Below are positions 61,287 to 64,000 of a DNA stretch of 64,000 bases, in pieces. The stretch is from an uncultured bacterium (GTDB lineage: Bacteria > Bacteroidota > Bacteroidia > Bacteroidales > Rikenellaceae). Numbering within the stretch: position 1 is the stretch's first letter; every line of letters begins with the position of its first letter. The DNA lies in the NCBI GenBank assembly GCA_905214725.1, contig CAJMNH010000005.1:124001-188000 (forward strand). The letters are read 5' to 3'. The translations under genes and the position numbers were made by a program. A model generated the notes under the pieces. It searched no databases, had not been told where the DNA came from, and was given only the letters and a program-made list of their open reading frames with translations.

Positions 61287-63572
61287 ATGTCCGCCATCGC
61301 ACCGCTTATTTCCGACTTGGCGATCATTCTGATCGCCGCCGGTTGCTCGACGCTCGTTTTCAAATGGCTGCGCCAACCCGTCATTCTCGGCTACATCGTG
61401 GCGGGGCTGCTTGCAGGCCCCTCCTTTCCCGGCATTCCGACCGTCTCCGACCCGTCGAGCATACGGGTGTGGGCCGATATCGGCGTCATCTTCCTGCTCT
61501 TCGCCATGGGCCTCGAATTCTCGTTCCGCAAGCTGCTGAACGTGGGCGGAACGGCCGTCACGGCCGCCGTGACGATCGTCGCAGGGATGATGTTCGTCGG
61601 TTACGGCGCAGGAGCGCTGATGGGGTTTTCGCACATGAGCAGCATCTTTCTGGGCGGCATGCTTTCGATGTCCTCCACGGCGATCGTCTTCAAGGCCTTC
61701 GACGACATGGGACTGCGCGGGCAGCGTTTCACGGGAGTGGTGCTGGGCATTCTCGTAGTCGAGGATTTGGTGGGCGTCGTGCTGATGGTGCTGCTCTCGA
61801 CGCTGGCCGTGAGCAAACAGTTCGAAGGCGGCGAGATGCTGGGCAGCATCCTCAAACTGGGCGCCTTTCTGATCTTCTGGTCGCTGCTGGGCATCTACCT
61901 GATCCCCACGCTGCTCAAACGACTGCAACGGCTGTTGAACGACGAAACGCTGCTGATCGTCGCCCTCGGCTTGTGTCTGGGAATGGTGATGATCGCCGTC
62001 AAGGCAGGTTTCTCGGCGGCGCTCGGCGCCTTCGTCATGGGTTCGCTGCTGGCCGAAACGGTCGCCGCCGAACGGATCGTGAAACTCGTGCAACCCGTCA
62101 AAAACCTCTTCGGGGCGATCTTCTTCGTCTCGGTGGGAATGATGATCGAACCGTCGCTGCTCGTGCGTTACATCTGGCCTATTCTGCTGCTTACCGTCGT
62201 CGTACTCGCCGGACAGGCGATCTTCGCCACGCTCGGCGTGCTCGTTTCGGGCCAGCCGTTGCGCGTGGCTGTCCAGTCGGGATTCTCGCTCACGCAGGTC
62301 GGCGAATTCGCCTTCATCATCGCCACGCTCGGCACGACGCTGCATGTGACGGACGACTACCTCTATCCCGTCATCGTGGCCGTATCGGTCGTCACGACCT
62401 TTCTGACGCCTTATATGATGCAGGCTGCCGATCCCGCCTACGGCTTTCTCGAACGGCATCTGCCCGCGAAGTGGCAGCGTCTGCTGGCGCGTTACGCATC
62501 GGGAGCAGGCCCCGAAAGCCATCACAATACTTGGCTGCGGCTGCTGCGCCGCATGTTGGCGCCCGTCGCCCTCTACATCGTCTTCTGCATCTTCGCCGAG
62601 GCGGTCTTTCTGCGCTACGCCGCACCGTGGATCGAACGGCAGATTCCGGGATGGGCGGGCGCTGCAATCAGTCTGGCGGCGATTCTCGGCGTACTGGCCC
62701 CGATTCTGCTCATGGTGCTCCGGCAAGGCAACCGCTCGCCCGAATTCCGGCGGTTGTGGAACGACAGCAAGTTCAACCGCGGGCCGCTCGTCTCGCTTAT
62801 CCTATTGAAATGCCTGCTCTGCATCGGCATCCTGATGTCGGTCGTAGCGTCGCTTTTCAACACCGCTTCGGGCATGGGTTTCGCCGTGTCGCTGCTGCTG
62901 CTCACCGGAATCGTCTTCTCGAAACGCCTGCATCGCCGCTCGTTCGAGATGGAGGAACGCTTCCGCGAGAATTTCGGCAGTGAAAACGACGCCTCCGTCA
63001 CCGAGCGGCCTCTGAGCGAGGAGCAACTGCCGTTCGAAGATCTCCATATGGCCGAGTTCGGCGTGTCGCCCGAATCGGCCGTCGCGGGACGCACGCTCCA
63101 TGAAATCGACTTCCGCCGCCGCTACGGCGTCACGGTCGTCGCCATCCGCCGCGGCGAACGCCAGCTGCGACTGCCCGACGGAGGGACGGCGCTCTTTCCC
63201 TATGACAAGCTGACGGTCGTGGGTACCGACGAGGAGTTCCGCACCTTCCACCGCGTATTGGAGGAGCAGCGTTCGGCGCGCAGGCGCCGCCGCGAGCAAA
63301 AGGGAGCATCCGCCTTACAAATCGCCTCCTTTACGTTACCGGCCCGTTCGGCACTCGACGGCATACCCCTCGGCGAAGCCGAAGTGCGTCGCCACGGCTC
63401 GGCACTGGTACTGGGCATCGAACGGCCGGAAGGTCCCGTAATGAACCCTTCGGCAGAAGAGCGGCTGCGGGCCGGCGACGTCGTCTGGGCGGTAGGCGAT
63501 CCGAAGCGCATGAAACCCTTCTTCAACGCCGTGCGACGGCCGGACGACGACACCGCCGGAGTTCCGGCTTAA
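61287..63572 (+). CDS. Kef/CPA2-type monovalent cation:proton antiporter with TrkA-C domains
   Basis: 761 residues from the ATG at 61287 (an in-frame ATG at 61233 lies upstream of the -7 element). The first 400 residues form the twelve-helix CPA2 exchanger: ILGYIVAGLLAGP, LLFAMGLEFSFRKLL, STAIVFKAFDDMG and VVEDLVGVVLMVLL with the ion-binding ED. Four more membrane segments follow (about 430-560). The cytoplasmic tail has two RCK_C (TrkA-C)-like domains, EFGVSPESAVAGRTLHEIDFRRRYGVTVVAI and ARSALDGIPLGEAEVRRHGSALVLGI. No NAD-binding RCK_N domain is seen between them. It exports K+ or Na+ for protons. Confidence 0.9.
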   Translation: MSAIAPLISDLAIILIAAGCSTLVFKWLRQPVILGYIVAGLLAGPSFPGIPTVSDPSSIRVWADIGVIFLLFAMGLEFSFRKLLNVGGTAVTAAVTIVAGMMFVGYGAGALMGFSHMSSIFLGGMLSMSSTAIVFKAFDDMGLRGQRFTGVVLGILVVEDLVGVVLMVLLSTLAVSKQFEGGEMLGSILKLGAFLIFWSLLGIYLIPTLLKRLQRLLNDETLLIVALGLCLGMVMIAVKAGFSAALGAFVMGSLLAETVAAERIVKLVQPVKNLFGAIFFVSVGMMIEPSLLVRYIWPILLLTVVVLAGQAIFATLGVLVSGQPLRVAVQSGFSLTQVGEFAFIIATLGTTLHVTDDYLYPVIVAVSVVTTFLTPYMMQAADPAYGFLERHLPAKWQRLLARYASGAGPESHHNTWLRLLRRMLAPVALYIVFCIFAEAVFLRYAAPWIERQIPGWAGAAISLAAILGVLAPILLMVLRQGNRSPEFRRLWNDSKFNRGPLVSLILLKCLLCIGILMSVVASLFNTASGMGFAVSLLLLTGIVFSKRLHRRSFEMEERFRENFGSENDASVTERPLSEEQLPFEDLHMAEFGVSPESAVAGRTLHEIDFRRRYGVTVVAIRRGERQLRLPDGGTALFPYDKLTVVGTDEEFRTFHRVLEEQRSARRRRREQKGASALQIASFTLPARSALDGIPLGEAEVRRHGSALVLGIERPEGPVMNPSAEERLRAGDVVWAVGDPKRMKPFFNAVRRPDDDTAGVPA

Positions 63573-63581
63573 TCCCCAAAA

Positions 63582-63607
63582 AAGGAGTCTCTTTTCCGAG
63601 GCTCCTT
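63582..63607. terminator. Bidirectional terminator at right end
   Basis: Ten-pair stem with one G-T pair (63582-63591 with 63598-63607) and six-base loop, between convergent genes. Confidence 0.75.
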
Positions 63608-63614
63608 CGATTCG

Positions 63615-64000
63615 CTAAAAGCGGTATTTCGCACCGACGATCAGACTGCCCGAAATCCCGACGCCCGCTTCGGCGTAAGCGGCCAGACGGCCGCCGACCT
63701 CAATGCCGACAGGCGACAACTGAAAGGCGAACTGCGTCCGGGATTCCTTGCGTCCGACGCCTTCGGCATGCGTAAAGGTCACGCCCGCTCCCACCCGCGA
63801 ATAGAAGGACAGAACTTTGAGACGCATCCAATTCCATTTCACATTGGGCAGAATCGACCAATAACGGTTGTCGATCTTCGCGCCCGTGTCCCTGAATTTT
63901 CGCTCGTTGGAGGCGTAAACGACCGCCGCGCCGACGCTGATTCCTCCCGTCAGATAGAAATTATATCCCACCGTCACGCCGCCCCAGCCCGAGACGTCGC
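63615..64000 (-). CDS. Outer-membrane beta-barrel protein (partial, starts beyond right edge)
   Basis: The frame is open from base 64000 to a stop at 63615; the visible 128 residues are the C-terminal part. Strands alternate in the pattern of small outer-membrane barrels: GGVTVGYNFYLTGGISVGAAVVYA, YWSILPNVKWNWMR, VLSFYSRVGAGVTFTHAEG, RLAAYAEAGVGISGSLIVGAKYRF, ending in the aromatic residue recognised by the BAM machinery. It resembles OmpW/OMP_b-brl families; function unknown. Confidence 0.75.
   Translation of the reverse strand, partial: DVSGWGGVTVGYNFYLTGGISVGAAVVYASNERKFRDTGAKIDNRYWSILPNVKWNWMRLKVLSFYSRVGAGVTFTHAEGVGRKESRTQFAFQLSPVGIEVGGRLAAYAEAGVGISGSLIVGAKYRF

Overview
The window looks like the chromosome of a gut-type member of the Bacteroidota, most likely Bacteroidales and close to Alistipes. 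It is GC-rich, carries three SusC/SusD pairs, an ECF sigma/FecR pair, many SPII lipoproteins with BACON, FISUMP and GLUG domains, and promoters of the Bacteroidota form TTG-N19/20-TAnnTTTG. The family assignments are firm. The genus is an inference from composition and gene style. No rRNA, tRNA, CRISPR array, insertion sequence or phage gene was found.

Layout. (1) Positions 1-10.7 kb, minus strand: sigma factor, FecR anti-sigma, SusC with an STN domain, SusD, a BACON/FISUMP lipoprotein, and a glycerophosphodiester phosphodiesterase lipoprotein that runs off the left edge. (2) Positions 11.2-16.8 kb, minus strand: one operon mixing the Tat translocase (tatA, tatC) with a keto-sugar gene set of two Gfo/Idh/MocA oxidoreductases (one with a Tat signal), a DUF1080 3-keto-glycoside hydrolase-like lipoprotein and a secreted TIM-barrel isomerase-like protein. 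(3) Positions 17.6-26.5 kb, plus strand: a promoter covered by a LacI-type operator, then a calcineurin-like phosphoesterase, a BACON/LamG lipoprotein, SusC and SusD. (4) A DUF6377 membrane regulator at 26.8-28.5 kb. (5) Positions 28.8-38.4 kb, plus strand: a GLUG lipoprotein, SusC, SusD and a second calcineurin-like phosphoesterase, followed by a paralogous DUF6377 regulator. (6) Positions 40.2-64 kb: mostly housekeeping and transport genes, including an HxlR/DJ-1 divergent pair, a GH109 enzyme divergent from a NahK-like sugar kinase, a DeoR regulator divergent from a GlpT-like transporter, a nucleoside hydrolase, two MATE exporters, cysteine synthase, a glycosyltransferase, an AsmA-like protein, a DMT transporter, a Kef-type antiporter and a truncated outer-membrane protein.

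The most interesting theme is that all three SusC/SusD loci carry a phosphoesterase, and none contains a recognisable polysaccharide-degrading enzyme. A GlpT-type organophosphate transporter with a DeoR/GlpR-like regulator and a secreted nucleoside hydrolase lie in the same window. The nucleoside hydrolase and the first calcineurin phosphoesterase operon share an almost identical promoter-operator (TTG-N20-TATATTTG overlapping TTGCACAAACGTTTGTGCAA) although they are 33 kb apart. I infer SusCD systems for phosphate-ester nutrients (nucleotides, glycerophosphodiesters or similar) rather than ordinary polysaccharides. In addition, three genes encoding exported or surface proteins each carry a run of exactly nine G:C pairs inside the reading frame, which makes them candidates for phase variation by slipped-strand mispairing.
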